NCBI GenBank assembly: GCA_947494705.1
Contig: CANLVN010000001.1
Span: 310,001-374,000 of the forward strand
Length of the DNA: 64,000 bases
Direction: 5' to 3'
Origin: an uncultured Erythrobacter sp.
GTDB taxonomy: Bacteria > Pseudomonadota > Alphaproteobacteria > Sphingomonadales > Sphingomonadaceae
The stretch's first letter is position 1, and each line of letters begins with the position of its first letter. A program made the translations under genes and the position numbers. The notes under the pieces were generated by a model. It did no database searches. It worked only from the letters and a program-made list of their open reading frames with translations, and was not told the origin of the DNA. Below are positions 17,849-26,481 of this stretch, piece by piece.

Positions 17849-20800
17849 ATGAAAACAGCACTTACACACGGCACCGCCAGCATCGCATTGATCGCCTCGC
17901 TGATAGGAACCGCGCACGCGGCTGAACAGAATGAAGCCGAGTTTATCGGCCCGGTCCTCGAGTTCGTTGACGACGAAGTCACGTACAACATTGAAGAAGT
18001 CGAGCAAAAGCGCGACGCCGAGCATGCTTCCTTCGTGGCGGTGCCTGCCTTCGACCGACCATCCTACACGTCACCGGCTCTGGACCCGGTCGCGGTTCCG
18101 ACCGAGTTGCTCGCGAATTACAATCGTGCCGAAACGTCCCTGACTATTGCTCAAATCCCGACAGCCTCAAACTCCGCTCCGGCCCAAGCTGACGGTCTGG
18201 TCACTCTGCGCAGTATCGATGCGCAGACTGGTGACGTCGATCCATTCTACGGCACGATCAATCCGTTCTACGGGAACATCGATGCCTTCTGGGGTACGAT
18301 CAATCCCTTCTACGGCACGATCAACCCGTTCTGGGGCGACATCAACCCGTTCTGGGGGGACATCAATCCCTTCTATGGAGATATCAGCCCGTTCTATGGA
18401 GACATCTCGCCGTTCTGGGGGGATATTCGTCCGTTCTATGGCGATATCGTCGCATTCGAAAAGCAGGTGGCATCACTCGGCGAATTCTGGAGTTCGCATT
18501 CCCAGACCATCGACCTTGTCGAAACGCGCTTCAATCAGATCACCTACAACCCGGACGGCTCGATCGTCCGCGACGGTTCGCCCAACCGGATGATGGACGC
18601 TCTGGGCGCGATGATCGCAGAAGGCAAAGCGAAGTTCGGAACCGCCTATACCTCGAAGACCGGCAAGTCGTTCGATAGCCTGGTGAACGAGGTTTTCGCT
18701 CGCTACGGTGCAAATCCCAATGACAAGAAGTCCGTCGAGGTTCTCACAGTTCGCGAGCGGGCACGCTTGTATCTCGACTGGCACGATACGCTGAATCAGT
18801 ATTCGGGCGTCGATGCGGTCGACCACTGGATGCCAGCGATCAATTGGACCCCATCGATCACCCAGATTCAAAGCGATGGATACGATTCAATCATTGGTGT
18901 GATTGACTCAAACTTTGGTTCGAACCCTGATCTGCTAGATAATCTTGTCCATTACCGGGGCTCGTCCAATCTTGTTGGTGGCCACGGCGCGGCCGTTGCC
19001 AGCCTCATTTTCGGAGAGCATGACGGCGAAGGGGTCATGGGCATCGCCCCGAACGCTCGGGTTAGCGCCTACAATCCCTACGACAGCAACGGTAACGCGG
19101 ATTGGGATGACATCATCCACGCGATCCTCGAACTTAAGGAAGATCAAACCTCTTGGTACGACCGGGTCTTCAGGGGGGCGAAGTCGACCTCTGCAAGCGT
19201 AATCAACCTATCGCTCGGCGAAAGCGGTTGGGTCTTCGCGCCCGGTCTCGAGAGCGTTCTCGACCACTGGAAGGTCAACAACTACCACGACGAAACGGTA
19301 TATGTCTTCGCGGCCGGCAACGAAGGCATCTCGCAAACGCAGGATGTCGAGTTCAGGGACGCTGACGAAGTCGCAATGATCTTTGTCGGATCGATCAATC
19401 CGCTTGGAGAGATTTCGTCCTTCTCGAACCGCCCGGGCAGCGCCTGCCTGACGCGCTACGGTCGCTGCGAAACCGAAAACAAGCTCTACATGCGCACAGT
19501 AGTCGCGCCAGGCGAGATGATCTTGGTAGCTGATGGTCAGGGCGGCGTTACGCGCATGTCGGGCACATCGTTCGCCGCACCGCTCGTCTCGGGCGCAGTC
19601 ACGTTGCTGCACAGCCGCTGGCCGTGGCTGAAAGACAGACCGCAGGAAACCACGGAGATCATTTTCCGCTCGGCGCGCGATCTTGGCGCGCCCGGACCGG
19701 ATGAAGTGTACGGCTGGGGCCTTCTCGACGTGACGGCTTCGCAATCTCCACTGGATTTCAATGCCTTGTCGTACCATCTTTATAAGAAGAACGGCAAATC
19801 GTGGAGCGGTCAGAGCGTGAGCGCATCGACGCTTCTGGCTGGCGGTTTGCCTGCCCATTGGCAGACGAATGCAGTGTTCTTCACTGGCTTCGAGAAGATC
19901 GGCAGGACGCAACGCGACTTCCTCATTCCAGCTTCCACTTTCACAAAAGGCAAGAAAACCGGCGCACTCGGGCGCGGAATGGAAAGATTCCAGGACTACG
20001 TCCAGAATCGCTTCGCCAACTGGATCAAATCCGGCGGAAGTGATCGAGACGGCGATGGCATGCCGGGATTCACCGAACTCAACTCGAACGGCACCGAATT
20101 GAATGGCGACTGGGCGCTTCGCTACGATGCGATCGCTCCACAATTCGACCAGGACGGCGCCCTTCGCATGGTGCATAGCGCAGCAACGCTGATCGAGCCT
20201 TCGGGCAAGGCTTCCTTCACTCTGGGTCACGGCCAGGGCGCGATGGCACTGACCGGCTACCAGTTCGGCGTGATGAGCGATTACGATCACCAAACCGGCG
20301 GGGCGAACCCCGTGCTGGGCCTCGCATCCGGCGAAAGCTTCATGCAGCTGGGTTATCATCTCACCGGGAACACCAAGGTAAGCGTCGGCTACACCGAAAA
20401 CCGCGAAAAGTGGGACGAGGTAGGCGAGATCGATCCGCTTGAGTTGCAGGCACGCCAGCGACTCGGCGACCGCCCGGCAAGCGCGTTCACACTCGACATC
20501 GAACAGCGGGTCAATGAACGCATCACCGTGGGGGCCCAATATACCCGCCTCAACGAAGTCAACGCCCTGCTTGGCACCCAGACCGCAACCTCCGCGCTGC
20601 TGGGTGGCGGATCGCAGACCGATGCCCTCACTCTCTCGGCTTCTGTCGATGTTGGCAGTGGTTTGAGCTTCGACGTGGCGGCCACCGCTGCGCGGACCGA
20701 AACCTCGCAGGATCAGTTTCTCACCAACGCAGGTGCTGTCCTGAGCTCGGCTGGTCAGTTCACGGCTACCAAGCGCGGCATCTTCAACGGTGAGGACACT

Positions 20801-21073
20801 CTGCGCATCTCGGTCGCGCAACCCCTTCAGGTCGAGCAAGGATCGCTGCAGGTTACCATGGATGAGGTCATCGACCGTGAGACCGGTGAGATCGGACCTG
20901 TCACACAGACCTTCTCGATTGCGACCGAGCGTCGCATCACCACGGAGGCAGTTTATGCCCTCCCCTTAACCAAATCTTCCGAGTTCAGTGCTTTTGGTCG
21001 CTACGTCAGCGCAGGTGACACTTTCGACGAGGCGGGCCTCGTCGTCGGAGGAAACTTCAGCATCCGCTTCTGA
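17849..21073 (+). CDS. S8 (subtilisin-like) serine protease with heptapeptide repeat array and C-terminal barrel-like domain
   Basis: Triad motifs GVIDSNFGSNPDLL (Asp), GGHGAAVASLIFG (His), RMSGTSFAAPLVSGAV (Ser); signal peptide; terminal residues VVGGNFSIRF resemble outer-membrane barrel ends. Confidence 0.85.
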   Translation: MKTALTHGTASIALIASLIGTAHAAEQNEAEFIGPVLEFVDDEVTYNIEEVEQKRDAEHASFVAVPAFDRPSYTSPALDPVAVPTELLANYNRAETSLTIAQIPTASNSAPAQADGLVTLRSIDAQTGDVDPFYGTINPFYGNIDAFWGTINPFYGTINPFWGDINPFWGDINPFYGDISPFYGDISPFWGDIRPFYGDIVAFEKQVASLGEFWSSHSQTIDLVETRFNQITYNPDGSIVRDGSPNRMMDALGAMIAEGKAKFGTAYTSKTGKSFDSLVNEVFARYGANPNDKKSVEVLTVRERARLYLDWHDTLNQYSGVDAVDHWMPAINWTPSITQIQSDGYDSIIGVIDSNFGSNPDLLDNLVHYRGSSNLVGGHGAAVASLIFGEHDGEGVMGIAPNARVSAYNPYDSNGNADWDDIIHAILELKEDQTSWYDRVFRGAKSTSASVINLSLGESGWVFAPGLESVLDHWKVNNYHDETVYVFAAGNEGISQTQDVEFRDADEVAMIFVGSINPLGEISSFSNRPGSACLTRYGRCETENKLYMRTVVAPGEMILVADGQGGVTRMSGTSFAAPLVSGAVTLLHSRWPWLKDRPQETTEIIFRSARDLGAPGPDEVYGWGLLDVTASQSPLDFNALSYHLYKKNGKSWSGQSVSASTLLAGGLPAHWQTNAVFFTGFEKIGRTQRDFLIPASTFTKGKKTGALGRGMERFQDYVQNRFANWIKSGGSDRDGDGMPGFTELNSNGTELNGDWALRYDAIAPQFDQDGALRMVHSAATLIEPSGKASFTLGHGQGAMALTGYQFGVMSDYDHQTGGANPVLGLASGESFMQLGYHLTGNTKVSVGYTENREKWDEVGEIDPLELQARQRLGDRPASAFTLDIEQRVNERITVGAQYTRLNEVNALLGTQTATSALLGGGSQTDALTLSASVDVGSGLSFDVAATAARTETSQDQFLTNAGAVLSSAGQFTATKRGIFNGEDTLRISVAQPLQVEQGSLQVTMDEVIDRETGEIGPVTQTFSIATERRITTEAVYALPLTKSSEFSAFGRYVSAGDTFDEAGLVVGGNFSIRF
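18230..18460 (+). repeat. 21-bp in-frame tandem repeat encoding G-[TDN]-[IV]-[NSDR]-[PA]-F-[YW], 11 units
   Basis: GDVDPFY GTINPFY GNIDAFW GTINPFY GTINPFW GDINPFW GDINPFY GDISPFY GDISPFW GDIRPFY GDIVAFE, each unit exactly 21 nt. Confidence 0.95.
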
Positions 21074-21142
21074 CGGGGGGGGTAAATTTTGCTGCGAAGC
21101 TCTTCGGCATGGGCCGGAGTGTGGCAATGGAGGTGACTGCAA

Positions 21143-23722
21143 GTGGGAAGGAGCATGTTCAGATGGCTGTCGCTGTTTGCAGCACCCTTCCTTGCGGTCA
21201 TCGCGGCTCCGGTGAACGCCCACGATAGCGCAGAAACTAGCGCATTTGAGGAAGCCATCGGTCTCGCCAAGGCCAACATGATGGCAGACTCGGCAGTCGC
21301 GCTGAAGCAAGCACGGATCGCTCAATCCCACGTAACAGGCGACGATCGCGAACATCGCCAAGCTCGCATCACCGGCCAGTGGCTCGAAGCCGAAGCTCTG
21401 ATGCGCCTCAACCGTGCGGACGAGGCCAAGAAGATTATCACTGACGCTCTGACCCTGGTCGAGCGCGACTTTCCGGATTCGAAACTTCACGCCGACCTGC
21501 TGCGATCGCGTGCCGGCCTGCACATTAGCGAAGCCGAATATGGCGAAGCGCTCTCTGTTTTCCTTCGCGCCAATGAGATTTATGGCGAAATCGGAGAAGA
21601 TCGTAGCCGCGCGATCATCCTGCAGAATATCGGATCACTTTACTCAGACGCCCGCGACTATGAGCGTGTGCTGACCTATTACCGTCAGGCAAGCGAGGCT
21701 TATCCCAAAGACAAGGCGCTTTCGCTTTCGGCGCACAACAACGTCGGCAATGCACTCAAGGAACTGGATCGGATCGAAGAGGCTGAAGCCGAATTCATTC
21801 GGGCCCTGAAAGTCGCCGAGCAAATGGATAGTCCTCTGCTCGAAGCGCGCATCCTGACCAACATTGCGTCGACCCAGTATGCTGCAGGCGAGTATGCAAA
21901 GGCGGAACAGACCGTCGGGCGGGGGCTCGCCATTGCCGAGGCTAATGCACCTGAATGGCAACCTTTCCTCTATGGCGTGCGCGCACAGATCGCATTGGCT
22001 CAAGGGGAATCAACACTGGCGCAGGCCTATATCTCGAAAACATTCGAGAACGAGGACCTGTCCACGACTTCACCATTCTTCCGCGACTTCCACCTTACCG
22101 CCTACGAGATTTACTCGCAGCGCAAGAACTATGGCGAAGCCATTCGTCATCTCGAAGCTTTCCATCGCATCGACGACCAGGCACGCGACCTTTCCTCGGC
22201 TGCCAACAACGCGCTCCTCTCGGCTCGCTTCGACGCGGCAAATCGCGATCTTGAGATCTCGAAGCTGTCGCTGGAAAAGGTGGCCAATGAGGCGCAACTC
22301 AATGCAACCGAGAAGCAGGTCATCCTTCTGACGCTTGGAATTGGGCTGGTGATTGCCGCATTTGTCATCGCGCTCCTGTTGCTGCGCATGGTCAACCGCA
22401 GCCGCAGGAACGTGCAGGAAGCCAATGAGAAGCTGACCCACGTCATACGGCACGACGCACTGACCCAGCTCTATTCGCGCGATTATTTTCACAAACGTCT
22501 CGAACGCGCGATCGACGAGAGCGCTGGCAGCGACAATCCTGCCATCCTCGGTTTTATCGACCTCGACCGCTTCAAGCAGGTCAACGACGTTTATGGTCAC
22601 GCGACGGGCGACGAATTGCTGATACAGATTGCCGATCGTTTCCGATCGGCTGCCGGGCCGGATGTCACCATAGGTCGCCTCGGCGGCGACGAATTCGCGA
22701 TCGTCATGCCCGCGGGTATGTCGATCGACGATGCTGAGAAGCTCTCAGAGCGTATCATCGCCGAGGTGAGCGAGCCCTACCGGATCGGCGATTTCGAAAT
22801 CTTCATCGGCGCATCGATTGGACTGACACTGACGGACACCAATTCTTCGACCAGCGTTCATATGACCAATGCCGATCTGGCGCTTTATGCAGCTAAGGAC
22901 AACGGCCGCGGAACATGTGTAGTCTACGATCCAAGCATGCGCACCAAGCTTGAAGACCGCTCGAGCTTGGAAAACGACCTTGAGGACGCGCTGGAAAACG
23001 GGCAGTTCTCAATTTCATACCAGCCGATCGTGCGTCCAGAAGATGGCTCGGTAATGGCATACGAAGCTCTGATGCGCTGGACCCACCCGGAGCGAGGGGT
23101 AGTCCCACCGGACGAATTTATCCCGGTCGCCGAAGATGCTCGCTTGATCGAACGCCTCGGCGCCTGGATGCTGCGCAGCGCCTGCAGTGAAGCGGTCAAT
23201 TGGCCTGAGAATATCAAGTTGTCGGTGAATATCTCGACGCTTCAGATGGCGGATGCTTCATTCCTGCAGACCGTCACTCAGGCGCTTGCGGGTTCCGGCC
23301 TCGCGCCCGAGCGTTTGCTGCTCGAACTGACTGAGTCGATGGTTCTAGAAATGACTCCGCAGCTCGAAAGACTCTTGCTGAGTTTGAAGGAACTGGGCGT
23401 TTCGCTGGCACTCGATGATTTCGGGCGCGGCTATTCGTCGCTCAACTATATCGAGAAGATGGACTTTTCGATGATTAAGATTGACCGTGATTTCGTCCAG
23501 ACAGCTGCCGCCGGTTCGTCGCGCAGCCAGGCGGTGGTCTCTGCCATCGTGGCGCTCGCGCAATCGCTACAGATTGAAGTCACCGCCGAGGGAATCGAGG
23601 ACCAGGCGCAGGCCGACGCGATGCGCGCTTTGGGGTGCACCTGCTTCCAGGGTTATTTCTTCGGTCGTCCGTCGAAGATAATCGACCCCGACCATCGATC
23701 GGCCAACAAAGCGGCCGCCTGA
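21143..23722 (+). CDS. Membrane-anchored TPR sensor with GGDEF and EAL domains
   Basis: Signal peptide, TPR-like helices (..EAEAEFIRALKVAEQM..), TM segment VILLTLGIGLVIAAFVIALLLL, intact RLGGDEFAIV and YEALMRWTHPERG motifs. Confidence 0.9.
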   Translation: MGRSMFRWLSLFAAPFLAVIAAPVNAHDSAETSAFEEAIGLAKANMMADSAVALKQARIAQSHVTGDDREHRQARITGQWLEAEALMRLNRADEAKKIITDALTLVERDFPDSKLHADLLRSRAGLHISEAEYGEALSVFLRANEIYGEIGEDRSRAIILQNIGSLYSDARDYERVLTYYRQASEAYPKDKALSLSAHNNVGNALKELDRIEEAEAEFIRALKVAEQMDSPLLEARILTNIASTQYAAGEYAKAEQTVGRGLAIAEANAPEWQPFLYGVRAQIALAQGESTLAQAYISKTFENEDLSTTSPFFRDFHLTAYEIYSQRKNYGEAIRHLEAFHRIDDQARDLSSAANNALLSARFDAANRDLEISKLSLEKVANEAQLNATEKQVILLTLGIGLVIAAFVIALLLLRMVNRSRRNVQEANEKLTHVIRHDALTQLYSRDYFHKRLERAIDESAGSDNPAILGFIDLDRFKQVNDVYGHATGDELLIQIADRFRSAAGPDVTIGRLGGDEFAIVMPAGMSIDDAEKLSERIIAEVSEPYRIGDFEIFIGASIGLTLTDTNSSTSVHMTNADLALYAAKDNGRGTCVVYDPSMRTKLEDRSSLENDLEDALENGQFSISYQPIVRPEDGSVMAYEALMRWTHPERGVVPPDEFIPVAEDARLIERLGAWMLRSACSEAVNWPENIKLSVNISTLQMADASFLQTVTQALAGSGLAPERLLLELTESMVLEMTPQLERLLLSLKELGVSLALDDFGRGYSSLNYIEKMDFSMIKIDRDFVQTAAAGSSRSQAVVSAIVALAQSLQIEVTAEGIEDQAQADAMRALGCTCFQGYFFGRPSKIIDPDHRSANKAAA

Positions 23723-23902
23723 TCGACGGCCAAATCTAGCCAGCGTATCGTTGGCATGGCCCTATCACCTCCACTGGTGTTCTTGTTCCGCCAGATGATC
23801 CTGCTACGGATTGCGCTTGTGATTCAGCGGACGATCTACGCGCGGGGATTGGCGGCGAGTTGTCCGGCCTTTTCCAGCCCATGAGAAATAACAAGGGATA
23901 CG

Positions 23903-24361
23903 ATGATGGCGGGCAAATGGTTCGACGAGCTCGAAGTAGGGCAGGTATTCAAACACGATATTCGTCGCACGGTGACCGAGACCGACAACCTGATGTTCTC
24001 GACGCTGACGCACAATCCGGCGCAGCTCCATCTCGATGCGGAATATATGAAAGGCACTGATTTTGGCCAGATCATCGTAAATTCGACTTTCACTCTGGGC
24101 CTGATGGTGGGCGTTTCCGTCGGTGACACGACGCTTGGCACGGCCGTTGCCAACCTGGGCTGGGACGAAGTGCGTTTTCCTGCCCCTGTCTTTATCGGCG
24201 ACACCCTGAGGATCGAGACCGAAGTGGTCGAATTGCGCGAATCCAAATCCCGTCCCAACGCCGGGATCGTCACCTTCATCCATCGCGCCTACAACCAAGA
24301 CGACACGCTGGTGGGATCGTGCAAGCGCTCGGGGCTGCAGCTCAAGAAGCCGGTTGGCTAA
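23903..24361 (+). CDS. MaoC-like hotdog-fold dehydratase
   Basis: GKWFDELEVGQVFKHDIRRTVTETDNLMFSTLTHNPAQLHLDAEYMKGTDFGQIIVNSTFTLGLMVGVSVGDT. Confidence 0.85.
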   Translation: MMAGKWFDELEVGQVFKHDIRRTVTETDNLMFSTLTHNPAQLHLDAEYMKGTDFGQIIVNSTFTLGLMVGVSVGDTTLGTAVANLGWDEVRFPAPVFIGDTLRIETEVVELRESKSRPNAGIVTFIHRAYNQDDTLVGSCKRSGLQLKKPVG

Positions 24362-24979
24362 CGAGTCCAGTCAATACGGGAGGGTTGACCGTTGCCTGCC
24401 ATGGTCACCTATCGGCGGAGACCATGCGGAGCGGAACAAATAGCGCGATAAGATCCCAAGCGTGGTCACATTTGCCAGACCGGCTTGTGAACGCCCGACT
24501 CTCAGCGAGAGTGAAAGGTTGCTCGAAGAAGAAGGCAACACCTCCTAAGTGTGATAGGCTTAGTCGCCTGCTCCGATCCTGTAACATCTATCCCAAAGGA
24601 TCGTGTCCCAAACGCACGCGCATTCGGGATAGCAAGCGTGTAGGGAACCGCCAGCTGAGCGAAAGCGGACCGCCCGAACATCCTTCTACACAATTCAGAG
24701 CCCCCGACACAAGTTTGTACCTAAAGGATGTGGTGGTTGAGCCATGTACTTCCTGTGATCTTCGACCGCTTAAGAGACACAAACTGTAGAGTGCCAAATC
24801 GAGACACATACCCGGTTGAGACGAATAAACCTTCCGAAACTCTTAAAAATTCGTTAATTAACGGGCTGTCGCGCCGATCTGGCGATTCGGACCGGACGGT
24901 CAGAATGCGATCGGTTAGTTGGGGCGAGGGATAACTCACCCAGGAGAGAGGGCGCATTACGCTCCGGATCAGAACCAGC

Positions 24980-25003
24980 CCGGAGGATCGCGATCCTCCG
25001 GGA
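24980..25003. promoter_or_regulatory. Perfect 24-bp palindrome in the presumed 5'UTR of the pilin gene
   Basis: CCCGGAGGATCG|CGATCCTCCGGG, 12-bp arms, 35 nt upstream of the ATG at 25039. Confidence 0.7.
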
Positions 25004-25038
25004 TAGGAAGTTGTATTCATATGACGAGGGAATTACAC

Positions 25039-25605
25039 ATGAAAAAGATTGCATTTCTCGCTGCAGGCGTTGCCGTTGTCTCGGCCACTCCGGCATTCGC
25101 ACAAGCGACCGATTCGACGACTTTCGACGTCACCGCAACGGTGGTCGACACCTGCCTGATCGAAGAAGCTTCAGACGTTCCGTTCGGCAATATCGAACTC
25201 GAGAACAGCGACGTCCCGGGCGAGGATTCGCTGACGCTCAACGACGGTTCGCAGCAGGGCAACACCGAGCCTCTCTGGGTCAGCTGCAACTATGCTGCTA
25301 AGATCACCGCGAGCTCGACCAATGACGGTCTGCTCAACACTGCGAATGCAAGCTTGGTGGATAACGATCCCGACGACTTCACCAACAAGATCAACTATCG
25401 CATCGAACTGACTTCGCCGGCGGGCAACTTCCCGTTCCTGCGTCACCGCACTAATGCCGGTGGCAACTCGACTTCGGTCACCGCAGCCGGCGCCTTCCAC
25501 GACGAAGCGAGCATGCGCGTCTACATCGACGCCGACGACACCGGGAAGCGTCCGGTCGCCGGTTCCTACACCGACACCGCGACCCTCGAAGTCGGCCCGG
25601 TTTGA
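25039..25605 (+). CDS. Spore coat U (SCPU)-type pilin subunit
   Basis: MKKIAFLAAGVAVVSATPAFAQA signal; FDVTATVVDTCLIEEASDVPFGNIE; C-term YTDTATLEVGPV; followed by chaperone and usher. Confidence 0.8.
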   Translation: MKKIAFLAAGVAVVSATPAFAQATDSTTFDVTATVVDTCLIEEASDVPFGNIELENSDVPGEDSLTLNDGSQQGNTEPLWVSCNYAAKITASSTNDGLLNTANASLVDNDPDDFTNKINYRIELTSPAGNFPFLRHRTNAGGNSTSVTAAGAFHDEASMRVYIDADDTGKRPVAGSYTDTATLEVGPV

Positions 25606-25639
25606 TCGGATAAGCCTGCGATCAATTCGCTGAATGAAG

Positions 25640-25671
25640 AAAGGGGGGACCTCGCAGGTTTCCCCTTTTTT
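25640..25671 (+). terminator. Rho-independent terminator/attenuator between pilin and chaperone genes
   Basis: AAAGGGGGGACCT-CGC-AGGTTTCCCCTTTTTT: 13-bp stem allowing two G.U pairs, followed by a T-run. Confidence 0.8.
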
Positions 25672-25745
25672 CGTTAACCCGGCATTTCAGATTTATCTTC
25701 AAGACGGGGACGGTGGCACCGGTCGGAGGCGAGTGAGACTTTCCA

Positions 25746-26480
25746 ATGTTAAAAAAAATCCTGATAGTGTTGCTGGCCGCTCTGATGGGCATCGCGCCTT
25801 CCGTTCTTCATGCGGCGCGGGTCACCCCGATGATCGTCGAACTCGAACCGACCGGCGGACGCTCGGTCGCTCGTATCGAGCTATCCAATCCCGGTCAGAA
25901 CGATTTCCCCGTCGAAGTTCAGATGTATCGCGGGGCCATTACCGAGGAAGGGGAACTGCAGCTCACACCAGCGGACGAAGAGTTTCTCCTGTTCCCCGCG
26001 CAGATCGTCATCCCGTCGGCCTCGCAACAGGTGTTCCGCGTGCAGTATATCGGTGAGCCCGAACTGGCGAAATCCGAAGTCTTCTACATGAAGATCAAGC
26101 AGATACCGCTTCCGATTCCCGCCAATCAAAGCAAGGTTCAGGTCGTCGTGAATTTCAACGTCCTGATCAATGTCGTGCCTGATGGCGTGTCGCCTGAACC
26201 CTTCGTCGAATCGATTCAATCCGCCGAGCGCGAAGGGGTCCCCGGGATCGAAGTGCGCGTCAGCAATCAAGGCACAAGGTTCTTTCTCGCCGGCACCCTG
26301 CCGTGGGAAATCAGCGGCGTAACGCAGTCCGGAGAAACCTTCGAGGAGCGCAGAACGCCCGACGAAATGGCCAGCGCCATCGGCGTCGGCGTGGTTGCGC
26401 CCGATCGCGCACGCATCTTCTTCGTTCCTCTCGAACAACCGCTCGTCGAGGAATCGATAAAGGTCGAACTGATCCAGTGA
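25746..26480 (+). CDS. Periplasmic fimbrial chaperone (PapD-like)
   Basis: RVTPMIVELEPTGGRSVARIELSNPGQNDFPVEVQMYRG...FPAQIVIPSASQQVFRVQYIGEPEL. Confidence 0.85.
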   Translation: MLKKILIVLLAALMGIAPSVLHAARVTPMIVELEPTGGRSVARIELSNPGQNDFPVEVQMYRGAITEEGELQLTPADEEFLLFPAQIVIPSASQQVFRVQYIGEPELAKSEVFYMKIKQIPLPIPANQSKVQVVVNFNVLINVVPDGVSPEPFVESIQSAEREGVPGIEVRVSNQGTRFFLAGTLPWEISGVTQSGETFEERRTPDEMASAIGVGVVAPDRARIFFVPLEQPLVEESIKVELIQ

Positions 26481-26481
26481 C

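Noticed and set aside
18230-18460. Tandem repeats considered as CRISPR
   Set aside because: Repeats are contiguous 21-bp in-frame coding units without spacers and no cas genes are nearby.
19208-20839. 543-aa minus-strand ORF opposite the S8 protease
   Set aside because: Shadow ORF of a gene with intact catalytic motifs and repeat array.
24319-24789. 156-aa ORF after the MaoC gene
   Set aside because: No signal, odd composition, overlaps the MaoC stop; region looks noncoding.
24880-25038. c-di-GMP (GEMM) or other known riboswitch upstream of the pilin
   Set aside because: I could not recognise a conserved riboswitch core; only the palindrome is supported.
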